This document shows, piece after piece, positions 1 through 12,146 of a DNA stretch of 64,000 nt; position 1 is the stretch's first letter, and each line of letters begins with the position of its first letter. The position numbers were made by a program, and so were the translations under genes. Source of the DNA: Rhynchospora pubera (taxonomy: Eukaryota > Streptophyta > Magnoliopsida > Poales > Cyperaceae); contig CM051459.1 in NCBI GenBank assembly GCA_028095005.1, positions 120,997,431 to 121,061,430 on the forward strand, read 5' to 3'. A model generated the notes under the pieces. The model was not told the DNA's origin and searched no databases. It saw nothing but the letters and a program-made list of their open reading frames with translations.

Positions 1-538
1 GTCGATTTTAAGTGTCCCATCAAGCTGAATTATAAGACAATTTTGGAATTAACAAAGTGTGTTTATCCAAATAAATGCCGTGAATAAGCGTAGGTAGATG
101 TTAATGTTGTGTCACTCTCAAGTTGTGTGGTAGATGTATATAACACATGCATGGAAAGAAAAATAATACGAAATTAAAGGGTTCAGTGATTCATTTTTAA
201 TATATATATATTTCTTTAATACTATAGGCACTGACTACCAATTACTATTTTTTTTAGATATCCTAGATAGTGGCTATCTAGTACAACTACCAATTACTAT
301 TAGAAAAGGAAAAAAACAGAAAATAAAAAGAATCAAACTAAGGCTAAGCTCAGCAGAACTTGAAGAATAAGGTGAACTCAGCAATGATCCATTCATGGAT
401 TGCATCGAGCTGTCTACTTTCATTCTCTATATATATATATATATAGTCTTACAATACTCTTTTAAAAGATTGTGCATTTTAAGTTCAAATTGCAAAAATA
501 CCCAAATGAAATTTTTAACCATGAAAATATTAACTTAC
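1..538. other. AT-rich flank, no gene seen
   Basis: This lies downstream of the minus-strand Transposase_24-type gene and may hold its last exon and 3' UTR. It contains a (TA)n run at about 427-445. One exon-like stretch lies near 345-415 on the minus strand, but its splice phase does not fit the upstream exon, so I do not call it. Confidence 0.4.
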
Positions 539-1623
539 AAGTACTTCTCGTTGTGTATCATCATATAACTCCAAGCTGTCGAATTGATTCATATCTTCCA
601 CCCCTTCCATCTGAGTTGATTGTTGGGAATCATCGTCACCAGCACAATTTCTTTTCTTCTTTGTATGTAGGAGAATAAAAAAGTCTGAATCATCTTCTGG
701 TTCCTCTTCTGTGTTATTATCTATTTTCTACATCAAAATTCAATTTATGTTAGATGTTGTCAAACCATATCTTCAGTATGTACATTTGGACAATGAAATT
801 GTTTTAAATTTAAGATGCTTACATATTGTTTCACCCAATCTCTCCTATGTTTAAAAGCACTCTTACTTCCTGCAGAATGTTTTGCCACTTGCCCAGAGTT
901 GCACCGGTTATATGTTGCCTTGTCTGAAAGCTTCCGCCATTGCTCCGTACCCCAAAGGTCACACAATTTCTCCCAGTGCTCAGCGTCTCTGCACCACACA
1001 GGTACCTGCTTCTTCCACTCCTCAATGTCCCAACCAAATTTATCCTTGCAATCATCTCGACATCGATGGAGCACATCTTTGAACCTTTTTGCAGCAATCC
1101 TTTCAAGTACCTCTCGGCACTTTTCAGGACTTTCTTCGTCATTAAGACACCTCCATCTATAGCAAGTCTGCACAAGAAAGGTTAAAACAGTATTGAAGAT
1201 GGTACCTTATTTTTGCTAATTGGCAATACAAGTAAATAAAATCCAATAATGCATTATTTATAAAGAGGGAAGGATTAATGATGTTACCAAAAACTCTTCC
1301 AGAAATGAAGTTTTAGCCGCTGGACTGAATTCATGGAAGCTATTCCAAGGTCCATCAAAACTTTCCAATGCAATCTTGCAGATTGTGGTTGGAAGTTGGC
1401 TGCAATATGGATCAGAGTCAAACTCATGAGTACCGACAGGCCAGATCAGAGGTCGTGCAGTAACAACACTAGTAGACTCTCGCCTAGCGCTGCTTCCTCT
1501 CCCTTTTTTTTTGGTTGCAAGATTGGAACCTGCCCTTACTGTGTCCCCCTCAATTTGTAGTTGATGATTTTGGAATGCATAGTTTGCGGGCCGATTCCTC
1601 TTCATTCTTGTTTTGGTCACCAT
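539..1623 (-). CDS. Transposase_24 (Ptta/En/Spm)-type CACTA transposon protein, partial model
   Basis: Three exons read in one phase on the minus strand: 1623-1288, 1167-823 and 727-539. Donors are GTAAC, GTAAGC and GTAAGTT, and acceptors are GTGCAG and GATGTAG. I start at the ATG at 1623 because a good acceptor (TTATGACAG) lies just upstream; longer frames would read into the preceding intron. The N-terminus is basic (KTRMKRNRP). The middle has the family pattern of spaced Trp and Cys, a W-x2-LC-x2-W motif and an AKHSAGS-like end, which I recognise as the plant Transposase_24 domain. Exon 3 is acidic (EEEPEDDSDFF). In CACTA elements such proteins accompany the main transposase and are thought to bind element ends. 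The C-terminus is unresolved. It may be a relic or a host-retained copy. Confidence 0.65.
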
Positions 1624-3620
1624 GATCGCTGGATCTGTCATAAGAAACATCATTTCAATTAGCAAAGATTGCATGATAGTTTATATCCCAATTAATAATG
1701 ATTGCATGATAGTTTATATCCAAGTATTAAGAAGTGTGTTGTTGCTGGACACTGGAAGAAATGTGGTCCAGATTTCATTTTTCATATAGTTCAATTATTG
1801 ACCATATTAAACTATGATATCACCTATATACATTGAAAACCAGATGATAACTCATGCATCTTTTCTAAAGCTACTGTTATCTTTTAGGATGAGGTATCAG
1901 TATGCACATCTACAGTTATCTTTTAGGATGAGGTATCTTTCATGACATTCATCATATTAGTACAAATATGCATATTTACTAAGTACAATTACTTAATTAC
2001 AAGGTCAAGTAAAGAGGGTCCTTTTATTCATGGTCAAGTAAATTAAGAGGGTCCTTTTACTTAATTACAAGTACAAATATGCATATTTACAAATATGCAT
2101 ATTTCATGATATTCTCATATCAACAGAAACAAGAATATTCATTCAAGTCATATACCAGATTTTAGGTTTAAACTAGAAAGAACAAATGATGACTAACCTC
2201 AGTTTCTTCAAAATGTAAGCCTGTAACATGAAAAGGATATATAGTTAGTAACTGAAATTAAGAACCAATTGCATTATTTTCTATATTTAGTTGGCTTACA
2301 GGGAATAGCACAAGGTGGTTATTTCTATATAAATAAGAATAAAATCAATATACCGTTACATAATAACTTGCAAATAAAATGTAACAATTTGGTGTCATGC
2401 CTTTGTCCATTTAGTGAGAGTATTGAGAAACTTTTAGATATGATAATTGAACTCTAAAAGTTCAATTGCACAATCCTAATAACCATATCAGATTGTCAAT
2501 TTGTATATGATAATTGAACTCTAAAAGTTCAATTGCACAATCCTAATAACCACAAATTGTGTCATGGACAAAAATTCCATCTTTACACAAATCCTTAATT
2601 TAACACAAATATTTCTGAAGACAAAATCAAACGATTAAGAGATGCAAAATAAAAGATCAAGATAAAATCATACCTCCAATAAAAGCCAACGATTATCCTA
2701 AGTGCCAACAAAAACAAAAACAAGAAAGGAGAAAATAATGAAGTTAGAAATAAAACAAAAACAAGAGAAGATAAATACTGAAAATAGAGGAGAGAGGAGA
2801 AGATAAATACCTGAATATTTGTTTTGTTGACTTGAGAAGAAAGCAGTAGGACTTTTGTATATATGAGATAAACATAATCCCTCATAATGAAAATTTCCGA
2901 GAAAATTTGAGCGGCTAAATGAAAATTTAGGGGGAAATATTAGCGCCTAAATGAAACGTGTGATGAAAAGATGTGGAAAAATTTGGGGAAAAATATTAGC
3001 GAATATGGGAAATATGATTTGAGATCTAACTTCTCGAATATGGGAAATATGATTTGAGATCTAACTTCTGGAAAATAAGGTAGGAATATTAGCGAATATG
3101 GAATATTAGCGCTTAAAGCGATCCAAAATTTGGGGAGGGAGACAGCTCATCGATCCCTGTAATTTTTTCTATTCCGTGGATCCAAACTTTGACGGTTTAG
3201 ATCAATGACATGTCATCGATCCGTGGACTCCATTTGTTTTTCCTATTCACCAGCGACAGCACACGAGAGGAATTTAATTTCGGATTCCATTTGTTTTTCC
3301 TTCGTGTTCTCCATTTTAACAAGTTGCTTGCTGTCCATTTTATCGATAGCTCATTGAAATGAAAGTCGAACTGTTTCATAATGTAACATTTAAATGGAGG
3401 GCCAAATGAAAATTTGATCTCTTATGATATTCTGAATTTATTTTATTTTATTTTGTCTTATTTTGTTATATTATCATATGTAGTTATTATTCTCATATTA
3501 ACTTTAATTTTATATTATTATAACATTACCATTGAGACCAAATTTTACATTACATACATATAGAAATAAATAAATCTAGTTAGAGTTAGAAACAACAATA
3601 ATTGGATAAATTTTTAAAAG
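1624..3620. other. Non-coding region with many short tandem duplications
   Basis: No gene is seen. This is probably the 5' intron and promoter side of the minus-strand gene ending at 1623. It contains several local direct duplications: about 48 bp at 2438 and again at 2505 (spacing 67), about 36 bp at 3001-3070 (spacing 37), a 19-bp copy at 1881 and 1919, and a 26-bp copy near 1664 and 1699. A partial, rearranged copy of the 320-bp satellite begins near 3570. Confidence 0.5.
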
Positions 3621-5126
3621 AGAAATGTAAGTGGAAAAGTAAAATACAATTGACAAATGTAAGTTTTGAATTTGATTTATATTTTTTAAAACTAAATAAA
3701 TCTAGTTAGAGTTAGAAACAACAATAGTTGGATATATAACTAGAATGATATGTTCACCATGAAAATTAAGTGCAATGCCATGTGACAAAATAATATTATA
3801 TATAATATATAAATAGAATTATATATATGTTCACCATATAACAAAGTAATCTACTCTTCAATGGACCACGTATGGTGAGAATAATCAAGAGCATATGAAC
3901 TCTCATTGGATAATATCAAGAGCATATCACATTTGAAAAGAGAAATGTAAGTGGAAAAGTAAAATACAATTGACAAATGTAAGTTTTGAATTTGATTTAT
4001 ATTTTTTAAAACTAAATAAATCTAGTTAGAGTTAGAAACAACAATAATTGGATATATAACTAGAATGATATGTTCACCATGAAAATTAAGTGCAATGCCA
4101 TATGATAAAATAATATTATATATAATATATAAATAGAATTATATATATGTTCACCATATAACAAAGTAATCTACTCTTCAATGGACCACGTATGGTGAGA
4201 ATAATCAAGAGCATATGAACTCTCATTGGATAATATCAAGAGCATATCACATTTGAAAAGAGAAATGTAAGTGGAAAAGTAAAATACAATTGACAAATGT
4301 AAGTTTTGAATTTGATTTATATTTTTTAAAGCTAAATAAATCTAGTTAGAGTTAGAAACAACAATAATTGGATATATAACTAGAATGATATGTTCACCAT
4401 GAAAATTAAGTGCAATGCCATGTGACAAAATAATATTATATATAATATATAAATAGAATTATATATATGTTCACCATATAACAAAGTAATCTACTCTTCA
4501 ATGGACCACGTATGGTGAGAATAATCAAGAGCATATGAACTCTCATTGGATAATATCAAGAGCATATCACATTTGAAAAGAGAAATGTAAGTGGAAAAGT
4601 AAAATACAATTGACAAATGTAAGTTTTGAATTTGATTTATATTTTTTAAAACTAAATAAATCTAGTTAGAGTTAGAAACAACAATAATTGGATATATAAC
4701 TAGAATGATATGTTCACCATGAAAATTAAGTGCAATGCCATGTGACAAAATAATATTATATATAATATATAAATAGAATTATATATATGTTCACCATATA
4801 ACAAAGTAATCTACTCTTCAATGGACCACGTATGGTGAGAATAATCAAGAGGATATGAACTCTCATTGGATAATATCAAGAGCATATCACATTTGAAAAG
4901 AGAAATGTAAGTGGAAAAGTAAAATACAATTGACAAATGTAAGTTTTGAATTTGATTTATATTTTTTAAAACTAAATAAATCTAGTTAGAGTTAGAAACA
5001 ACAATAATTGGATATATAACTAGAATGATATGTTCACCATGAAAATTAAGTGCAATGCCATGTGACAAAATAATATTATATATAATATATAAATAGAATT
5101 ATATATATGTTCACCATATAACAAAG
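3621..5126. repeat. 320-bp tandem repeat array, about 4.7 copies
   Basis: Units begin at 3621, 3941, 4261, 4581 and 4901, an exact 320-bp spacing each time. The fifth unit stops at 5126. Copies differ at only a handful of positions (for example tatgataa versus tgtgacaa in unit 2, and one base near 4851 in unit 4), so amplification or homogenisation is recent. The unit is AT-rich with no coding frame. The array lies between two divergent transposon-type genes and ends about 390 bp before the TATA box of the plus-strand one. Confidence 0.97.
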
Positions 5127-5511
5127 GTTGTACTATATCTAACTAGACTTACACGTTCACCTTGTTTACATATCATATAGTTACATATCTAACTATATCT
5201 AACTAGACTTACACGTTCACCTTATAATAAAAAAATGTTACTAAACTATGTAATATATTATGATTTTTAAATTATATAAAAAATATATAATATTCTTATT
5301 TTATAAATTCTTTGATTAAATAATCATTAGTAAAATATATAATACATTATAAGTTCTTAAAAAAAAAGTCCAACCCCTGACAGGTGGGACCTCTATATGT
5401 TTGTTCTATTTGTTTTTGCCGAAATCCAGACCCTCAAATCAGCTTTCTACTCTTCTCCTCTTTCCTTTACTTTCTCACCAATTCCGTAGACGGAAGTGAA
5501 TATATAGCCAT
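5127..5511. other. AT-rich spacer before the DUF4216 gene
   Basis: It contains a second small duplication, tatctaactagacttacacg, near 5136 and 5196. It becomes pyrimidine-rich close to the promoter. No gene. Confidence 0.5.
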
Positions 5512-5519
5512 TATATAAA
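5512..5519 (+). promoter_or_regulatory. Candidate TATA box of the DUF4216 gene
   Basis: TATATAAA sits about 220 bp before a repeated, AAACCCTAG-containing leader and before a clear splice donor (CAG|GTACC at 5870). It is the best core promoter for the plus-strand gene. Inference from position only. Confidence 0.5.
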
Positions 5520-5731
5520 GGATGGTTATGTATTGTGGGACTAACGTCCCGTTCAATACCGGACAGGGATTAGAACACCTCTGTCTCATCATATCAATAT
5601 ATCTCTATAGTTTTAAGGTTACTTAGTCTGTTCGAAATCCCTCTCCCCTAAATCGCTACTTAGTCTGTTCGAAATCCCTCTCAATCTCTCCTAAATCCCT
5701 CTCAATCTCTCTCTCTTGAGAAGCTACATTA

Positions 5732-5869
5732 GAGAAGCGACTGTAGAGATCGAAGGAAGGCGACAAACCCTAGCTTGAGAAGCGATTGTAGAGAGAAGGA
5801 AGGCGACAAACCCTAGCTTGAGAAGCGACTGTAGAGAAGGAAGGCGACAAACCATAGCTCGATACACAG
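5732..5869 (+). repeat. Triplicated 5' UTR segment and first (non-coding) exon end
   Basis: Three tandem copies start at 5732, 5777 and 5820 (spacing 45 and 43). Each runs from gagaagcgactgtagag to a telo-box-like aaaccctagct. A strong donor follows at 5869/5870. I read this as the 5' UTR exon of the gene whose coding exon begins near 6674, with an intron of about 800 bp between them. Confidence 0.55.
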
Positions 5870-6666
5870 GTACCAAATAATTCTCTCTTTTTACCAAACC
5901 CTAGCTTCAGATCGATGTTCTTCTGTTTACAAATTATGTGCTGTCGTAATAGAAATTCTTTGCCTTTCTGAAATTCTCTTAGGAAATAGAAATTATGTAA
6001 TAAACCATAACATTGGCCAAATGACGAATTGATCTGTTGTCCAGGAAGAGCATGCAATTAAATTCACTTACTGTTTTCTACATTATTTTCTGCATTTTTT
6101 CACTGTTTACTGCAGGCAATTAAATTTACTGTTTGGTACATAATTTACCCAACCTTCCTTGTATTATTGACTGCATGCAATGGATTTTTCTGTTTGGTAC
6201 CAAATAATTTGGTACAAAATGAAATTCACTTACTGTGCAAAACTTTTTGTTTTCAGTAATTTGGTGCTAAACTTAAACCCTAAAAGTAAACTTCTATTAT
6301 GAAATGAATATAAGAGAAAATCAATAGAAATTCTGAACTGCATAAATCAATATAAGTTCTGTTACGTCTTTTTGTACATTCTGTGCTACAAAATTGTGAA
6401 TCAATTTGGCAATGGATTTTACTGTGTGGTACCAAATGAAATTCACTTACTGTGCAATATTTGTCCCAAGTTTGGACATTTTTAACTTCAGTTTTCTGTT
6501 TTGACATTTTTAACCAAGTGAAGTTTTGACATTATGTGTTAATTCACTTACTGTGCATTACAAACCTAGCTTCAGTTTAACATAATGTACTTCAGTTTAA
6601 CATAATGTACCTGAGTTATAATGGAGGCAATAGAGAAATGAAATTGTCCTGACTCTTTTTCAACAT

Positions 6667-8010
6667 ATGACAGATAAAATGCCCAGGCTAAAGGAACAAG
6701 CCAAGAAGGCGATTAATGATCTGACTTTCATTGCACATAGAAACAAAATGATGAGGAGGAAACAGAGTCCACCATCATATGAAAGAAGAGTACAAACACG
6801 TTCCATGACGAAGAATGAAGAGGCAGTGCCAACGTTGATTTCGGTTGTTCCAAGTCAGCCACACAAGACCGACACAGTAGACGGTTCCGGGAAACCTACC
6901 GACGAGCCAGAGCCGACTTTTGATCCCTCTGGTCATTCGGCTATTCCAAATGAGCCGACCGACACCGGCACAGGGGAGGGAGAAGGGAACCCTACCGGCG
7001 AGCCAGAGCCGACTGCCGATCCCTCTGGTCCCTCTCCTATTCCAAATGAGCCGACCGACACCGGCACAGGGGAGGGAGAAGGGAACCCTACCGGCGAGCC
7101 AGAGCCGACTGCCGATCCCTCTGGTCCCTCTCCTGTTCCAACAAATGATGGGGTTCTACAATCTATTCTAGATATGGAGTTTCCAAATTGGTTGAAAACA
7201 ACCGTTGAGGGCGAGCCTAATCCTAATCCCGGCATTAAAAGTCTCAGTCTTGGACCAAGTAGAGAATATCTATCTTATGGAGCATATGAAGTTAACGGAT
7301 TTGTTTTTCATACCAAAACCCATGGGAAAACTAAATCGACATATAATACCGGAGTATGCATCAAAGGAGAGTCAAATGGTGGGGGAGAACTTGATTATTA
7401 TGGAATTTTAGAGGATATTGTTGAACTGAAATATCCTGGAGTTAACCATAAAGTTGTCCTTTTCAATTGCCATTGGTTTGATGTAACAAATGGTGTCAAG
7501 ATAGATAAGAAACATGGCTTGGTCGAAGTCAAACACAAATCTAAGCTCTTGCCTGATGAACCGTTTGGATTAGCAGCCCAAGCATCTCAAGTGTATTACC
7601 TTTCATATCCATCAAAGAAGAGAAGTGACTGGTGGGTTGTACACAAGTGCAATAGAAAAAGACATTTCTATTCTGGTGTTAGCAATCCAACAAAAGATGA
7701 TTTTTTTCAAGAAGACACAACTAATGAGTTTGATGGTTCATTCGACGAAGGATTGGACGTGCCAGATTTTTTGGCTCAACCAGGTATTGTGGACCAAGTG
7801 GACCCCGCTGAGCTCTCCAGCAACTCAAACCGCCAATCATCACAGATAGATGATCATGACATTTCAAGTGAGGAGTATGAGGAGGACGATCCTGATACAA
7901 ATTCAGATGACGTACTAGATGAATGGTACATTTCTTTATATCATATTAATTACATTAGCAAAAGCATGCACCTTGTCTGTTTTTTCTATTTATTCAATTT
8001 TGACCAATAG
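6667..8010 (+). CDS. DUF4216 protein related to CACTA (En/Spm) transposase
   Basis: This is an open frame of 447 codons. An acceptor (ATATGACAG) ends at 6673, so the first ATG lies in the intron and the real start is more likely Met5 at 6679. Residues 1-60 are basic. Residues about 60-160 hold 2.8 proline/acid repeats of 32 aa (96 bp), copied at 6952 and 7048. A DUF4216 domain spans about 200-340 with VVLFNCHWFD, PFGLAAQASQVYY and WWVVHKC motifs. The tail is acidic. In CACTA transposases DUF4216 normally sits near the C-terminus, but here tnp2 and DUF4218 parts are absent. A donor at 7926 (GAATG|GTACA) joined to an acceptor at 8162 would give a short ending, EWPGKTL and stop at 8181, instead of reading through to 8010. 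It may be a relic or a domesticated gene. Confidence 0.75.
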   Translation: MTDKMPRLKEQAKKAINDLTFIAHRNKMMRRKQSPPSYERRVQTRSMTKNEEAVPTLISVVPSQPHKTDTVDGSGKPTDEPEPTFDPSGHSAIPNEPTDTGTGEGEGNPTGEPEPTADPSGPSPIPNEPTDTGTGEGEGNPTGEPEPTADPSGPSPVPTNDGVLQSILDMEFPNWLKTTVEGEPNPNPGIKSLSLGPSREYLSYGAYEVNGFVFHTKTHGKTKSTYNTGVCIKGESNGGGELDYYGILEDIVELKYPGVNHKVVLFNCHWFDVTNGVKIDKKHGLVEVKHKSKLLPDEPFGLAAQASQVYYLSYPSKKRSDWWVVHKCNRKRHFYSGVSNPTKDDFFQEDTTNEFDGSFDEGLDVPDFLAQPGIVDQVDPAELSSNSNRQSSQIDDHDISSEEYEEDDPDTNSDDVLDEWYISLYHINYISKSMHLVCFFYLFNFDQ

Positions 8011-8181
8011 TCTAATCAGCTTCATTGTGTGTTATTATGCTTGATTTTCTAATTTACAAAAATTGCCCCTGCCCAAAAAAAAATATATACTATGGTTGCA
8101 CAAGCATGGCATCATTTAGCTGATTTACATGAAGAGTTCATGTTTTCTTACTTTTATGTTAGGCCAGGAAAGACACTTTAG

Positions 8182-8899
8182 CAACTCTCACCTATTGGTT
8201 ATACTTGCATCTAACTTTGTATACAAACAGGAATTGCATCTTATTTTGTATATCTTTGTAATAAAGGAAAAGTCTATGGACTTGTTAGTAAAATTCCTAA
8301 CTACAATTGTCAGACCCTACATGTGCATCATATCAAATTTCTTTTAAGTGATGATAGGTCCTTTGAAACGATATTATGTTAAATTATACCTTAATTGGAC
8401 TCCTTTTAGTGCTACTTGTCTCGCACTTTTTTCAGTCCGACCACGGAAGATCAGATAGTCCTCTATGGGGCGAAGAAAATGCGGATCAGATACCCCTCGA
8501 GCATCTTGAGACCCGTCGTTACTGCCCATTCCAAACGAGCGAAGGGCACTAATGCGGCTCCAAGTACCTCGAGAGTTGATTGTTTGTCGTAGGTCCTTTT
8601 TTTCCAGCAGGCGCAAGCCCCTACTGTTAATTACCTCCGGACTCAATTACGGCCTGAGCCAAGAGCACCTCTAGATCGGGATAATCAAAGTTTAAATGCA
8701 GTAAGTGGATGAAGTCCATTTTAAAAGGATTGTGTCTTGATAGGGAGTTTCGGGGTGAAAAGCACTGCAGAAGGGCAGCTATTTTAACAGAACCATGCAA
8801 ACATGAATGATGCGATTTAATTCTTTAGTTTCACATTTTAAGACATTTAGGTTGTTTTTACTTTACTGGATCAGGCTTAGTGCCGTCACAGAGATTTTT
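8182..8899. other. Non-coding, unrecognised; possible retroelement remains
   Basis: The stretch 8390-8690 is richer in GC than its surroundings and looks like once-functional sequence, but no domain is recognisable on either strand. The open frame on the minus strand across 8374-8646 has no family signature. Confidence 0.3.
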
Positions 8900-9360
8900 G
8901 AGTTCGACACTAGGAAATTTAGTATCCTAGATCAATCCTCAATCGTTTGGGGATTTAGAGATTTTGGGATTTCGTTCAAGTCTTGAGTACAGATGCGCTG
9001 TGCCTTCTCTTGACATGAACTTAGGTGATGGCCACTGGTTGACTTTTCTTCTGGTCATCTGGGCATCAAGTTTCAGTCTGCTTCTGGTCAAACATGCTGT
9101 GAACTTGTAGAAACAGGCTGTTAGATTTGAGTCCAATGCTAGAAAATAGGGTATTCTAGGTCAGTTCTCAATCGTTTGGGGAACTTAGGGATTTTTGAGA
9201 TTTTCGTTCAAGTCGCGAGTACAGATGCGCTATGCCTTCTCTTGACAGGAACTTCAATGATAATTCAGAATTGACTTCTCCTTTTTCTCAATCTGAACAT
9301 CAGGAGGGTGTCTCCTTCAAGGCGAAACGCGATGCAGTCTTGAAGGGACGAACTTTTGAC
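8900..9360. repeat. Degenerate tandem duplication, period about 229 bp
   Basis: The phrase ctcaatcgtttgggga occurs at 8938 and 9167, followed in both copies by similar text up to gccttctcttgaca. The copies differ at many positions, so the duplication is old. Confidence 0.7.
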
Positions 9361-10145
9361 TTTTAAGACTTTATGTCACTTTAGACTTTGTGTCTTTTGA
9401 ATCACCTTTAGGCTTTGTGCCATTTTGACTTTGTGTCATTTAGACTTTGTGTCATTTTCAGGTTTGGATTTTTAATTTTCACTTTAGGATTTTGGACTTT
9501 TGAGTCCAACTGTTAAGTCTTGCATTTTTAAGCTAGCACTTTTGGGAATTTGACTTTTGAGTTTGACTTTTGAGGTTTGATTTTTTTTTGAACTTTGGTT
9601 TGAAGTTTAATCTTTGAATTTGGTTTAAGCTTTTTGAATTTTGGCATCCTGGACTTTGAGTTGGACTTTTGAGTTGGACTTTTGAGTTTGGACATTTAAA
9701 TTTATACTTTTGAATTTCTGTTTTTGACCTTTTTGGTGATGTTTTTGTTTCAGGTGCGTTTGCAGATTTTAATGTTTGGCTATACCTGTTATTCAGGACA
9801 TAAACTGTTCAGGTGTACCTGCTGTCCAGAACATAATCTGTTCAAATGTACCTGTTGTCCATAACATAAAATGTTCAAAATGATTTTCTTTTGCTTTATT
9901 TCCTTTTCTTTTTTTTATTTAACCATATAAATATAAATTTATCATTATTATTATTATGATTATGTATTTTTTTACTTATGGTTATCCCTTAAACCTATTA
10001 ATTTTAAAATATTTTGTACTTTGGTGTTTTAGCATAACATATCATATCAAAATATTCCTCATATTTTTCTTGACATTTTGATATTTTATGAGAATTTTTC
10101 TGATAATCCAGCTATTTTTAATGTATTTTTGAAGTTTCCTACGTC
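9361..10145. other. Low-complexity tract rich in ttttgactttgag-like phrases
   Basis: From 9350 to 9760 the plus strand repeats variants of gactttgtgtc and gacttttgagtt at irregular spacing. The rest is AT-rich with no gene. This looks like old retroelement non-coding sequence. Confidence 0.45.
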
Positions 10146-10720
10146 GCAGGATTTTTTGATTGGCTGAAGATATGCTGTTTTGCTGTTCGTTCGTCAGGGA
10201 CTCGTTACGTGCAGAGTGCCACAGAAAATCAGGAGGAGGCTCTATGGATCGGGGTTTGATCAAGTCGCTTGGTTCACATCTGCATCTGTATACCGGGCGA
10301 GTCGAGATTGGGTTCAGGATCGCTCCGCTGGCTTCGCGCGTCGACATCACCTCTCAGGTGAGCCGGGCTTATGCAGAAATCAGACTCATTTCCCTCCTAC
10401 TCTTTCAATCATGCTCCTGGGATTTTTCCGTTGGACTGGACGCCTCCGTTGAGGTTGCCACCGATGATTTCCAGGAGTTGCGTCGGCTTCGGACCAGTCA
10501 TGAGGTGTCGTTGTTGTTCCATGAAGCCTCTTCTGTCGAGAATTTGGGACATTCCCGGCGATAAGGCATGCTACGACTCCAACTTAATCTGGGCCCGCAA
10601 TCATGGCTGTGGTGACTGACTGCCAGAGAGTAAAAAGGGGGTTGGCTTTGCAGGAGCACTGTAGGACATCTCAAGAACGCCCTCAAGTTGTTTGTGAGTT
10701 CAATTTTATGCATCCCTTTT
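10146..10720. other. GC-richer island, unidentified
   Basis: About 570 bp with much higher GC than its surroundings and several overlapping open frames on both strands, none with a recognisable domain. There is a possible splice donor (CTCAG|GTGAGC) at about 10356. It could be a gene fragment, an untranslated RNA exon or the leader of a degraded retroelement. Confidence 0.3.
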
Positions 10721-12140
10721 CAAATTCGAAATAATCATATTTTGAGTTCGCAATTGGTCTGACAAGCTTGCGAAGTGAAATGCAACTTGGGCATGTAAAT
10801 CATTTTTAAGTACATCCTTCTCCTTATTTTTATTCATCACATCGATCAAAGTGACCAGTGCCTAGGTGTTGAATGCTTAATTTTATCCCTATTTCATTTA
10901 CTGACCATGTGTGACTTGGGGTTTCAAATTAATATATGGCATCTACTTGTTTGGGTAATTGGATCAAAATTCGGGTTAGTATTACCAATTTTTGTTACCA
11001 CTGGCTAACGACAAAAAGATGAGACGATCTTATTCACACTAGTCCCTGGCGTTTCTCAATTTCACAGCACCTTCTCAATTTAAGTATTTTTTTTTGTCAT
11101 TGTTTCTATTAGAATCACCTGACCATTTTTATCATTTTTTGTACCATTTTCATACTGGAGCCAATTTACCTCTTTCCTTTCTCGCATAAGCATGGTTTTA
11201 CAAAAAGAGGAAAAATTATTTCACATTCGATCACCTTGTAATCACACAAATTTGAGAGTGAACCCAGGCAGACATTAATGCTCAGTGATTTGGGAATCAG
11301 ACGCCTCAACTCCTTGACCTTTAAGGGTATCATTCCATGCGCATTTTTTTTGTATGTACTGATTATGAGCAAAAAAAAAAAAATATGGTATGCTGATTAT
11401 AAAAGGGCTGTAAGACAAACCTTGAGGTCTTACTGACTTAACTTTTTATTACTTGATTCCCATGCTTAAATGCAGAACCATTATGTCATTATATATGTAT
11501 ATTTTTTTTTTATGTGCATGATATTGAACCTGGACTTGGGAAATAACTATATTTTTTTTTTGAAGCATCCGCTTGTTCACTACATGAGACATGAACTTCA
11601 TTTTGAGAACATGAATTTTGATCTTGGACCCATTTCTGGGCAAAAGTAAAAAAAAAAAAAGGATTGTCTTATTAAACACACTTCTTTGGGATTCTGACAC
11701 AAGAAGAAACATAGACACACTACATCATTATTTTTTTTGCAAAATATTACTTTGAAAACTAACTTGAGGACATGATTTTTTTTGACAGAGATGTATTATT
11801 TCTTTTTGTTTTTGATTTACTAAAGATACATGAACTAATAAAAGAAGACGAATTCCAGGACTTTCAGCTTTAAACTATTTTTTTTTTAAGTTGAAATGAG
11901 AATAACTCACCACATGCTATTAGAGGGGTTTAAGACTACAAATAGTCATGAACATAAAGACATATATATTTTTTTAAAAAAGGGGGACTTATGAGCATAC
12001 TGTTTTCCTTTTTTACATATACCCTTGACTTTTTTCATTTTGTTTCTTTTTTGCTTTATCAGATTTAACATTTCTTACTACTTATCTTAATATATGAGAT
12101 TTGCAAGGACTGATATTATCCCCAACAAAACACAGCCAAA
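10721..12140. other. AT-rich, many poly-T/poly-A runs, no gene seen
   Basis: Many homopolymer runs of 8-12 bases occur in both directions. No coding frame with family features. Confidence 0.4.
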
Positions 12141-12146
12141 TGCATA

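Noticed and set aside
3621..5126. Regular repeats that could suggest a CRISPR-like array
   Set aside because: The whole 320-bp unit repeats; there are no unique spacers, and the genome is a plant.
6933..7235. Open frames opposite or out of frame to the repeat part of the DUF4216 gene
   Set aside because: Shadows of the 96-bp in-frame repeat.
10160..10564. Plus-strand open frame of 134 codons
   Set aside because: No recognisable domain, and neighbouring frames are open as well; kept only as an unidentified GC-richer island.
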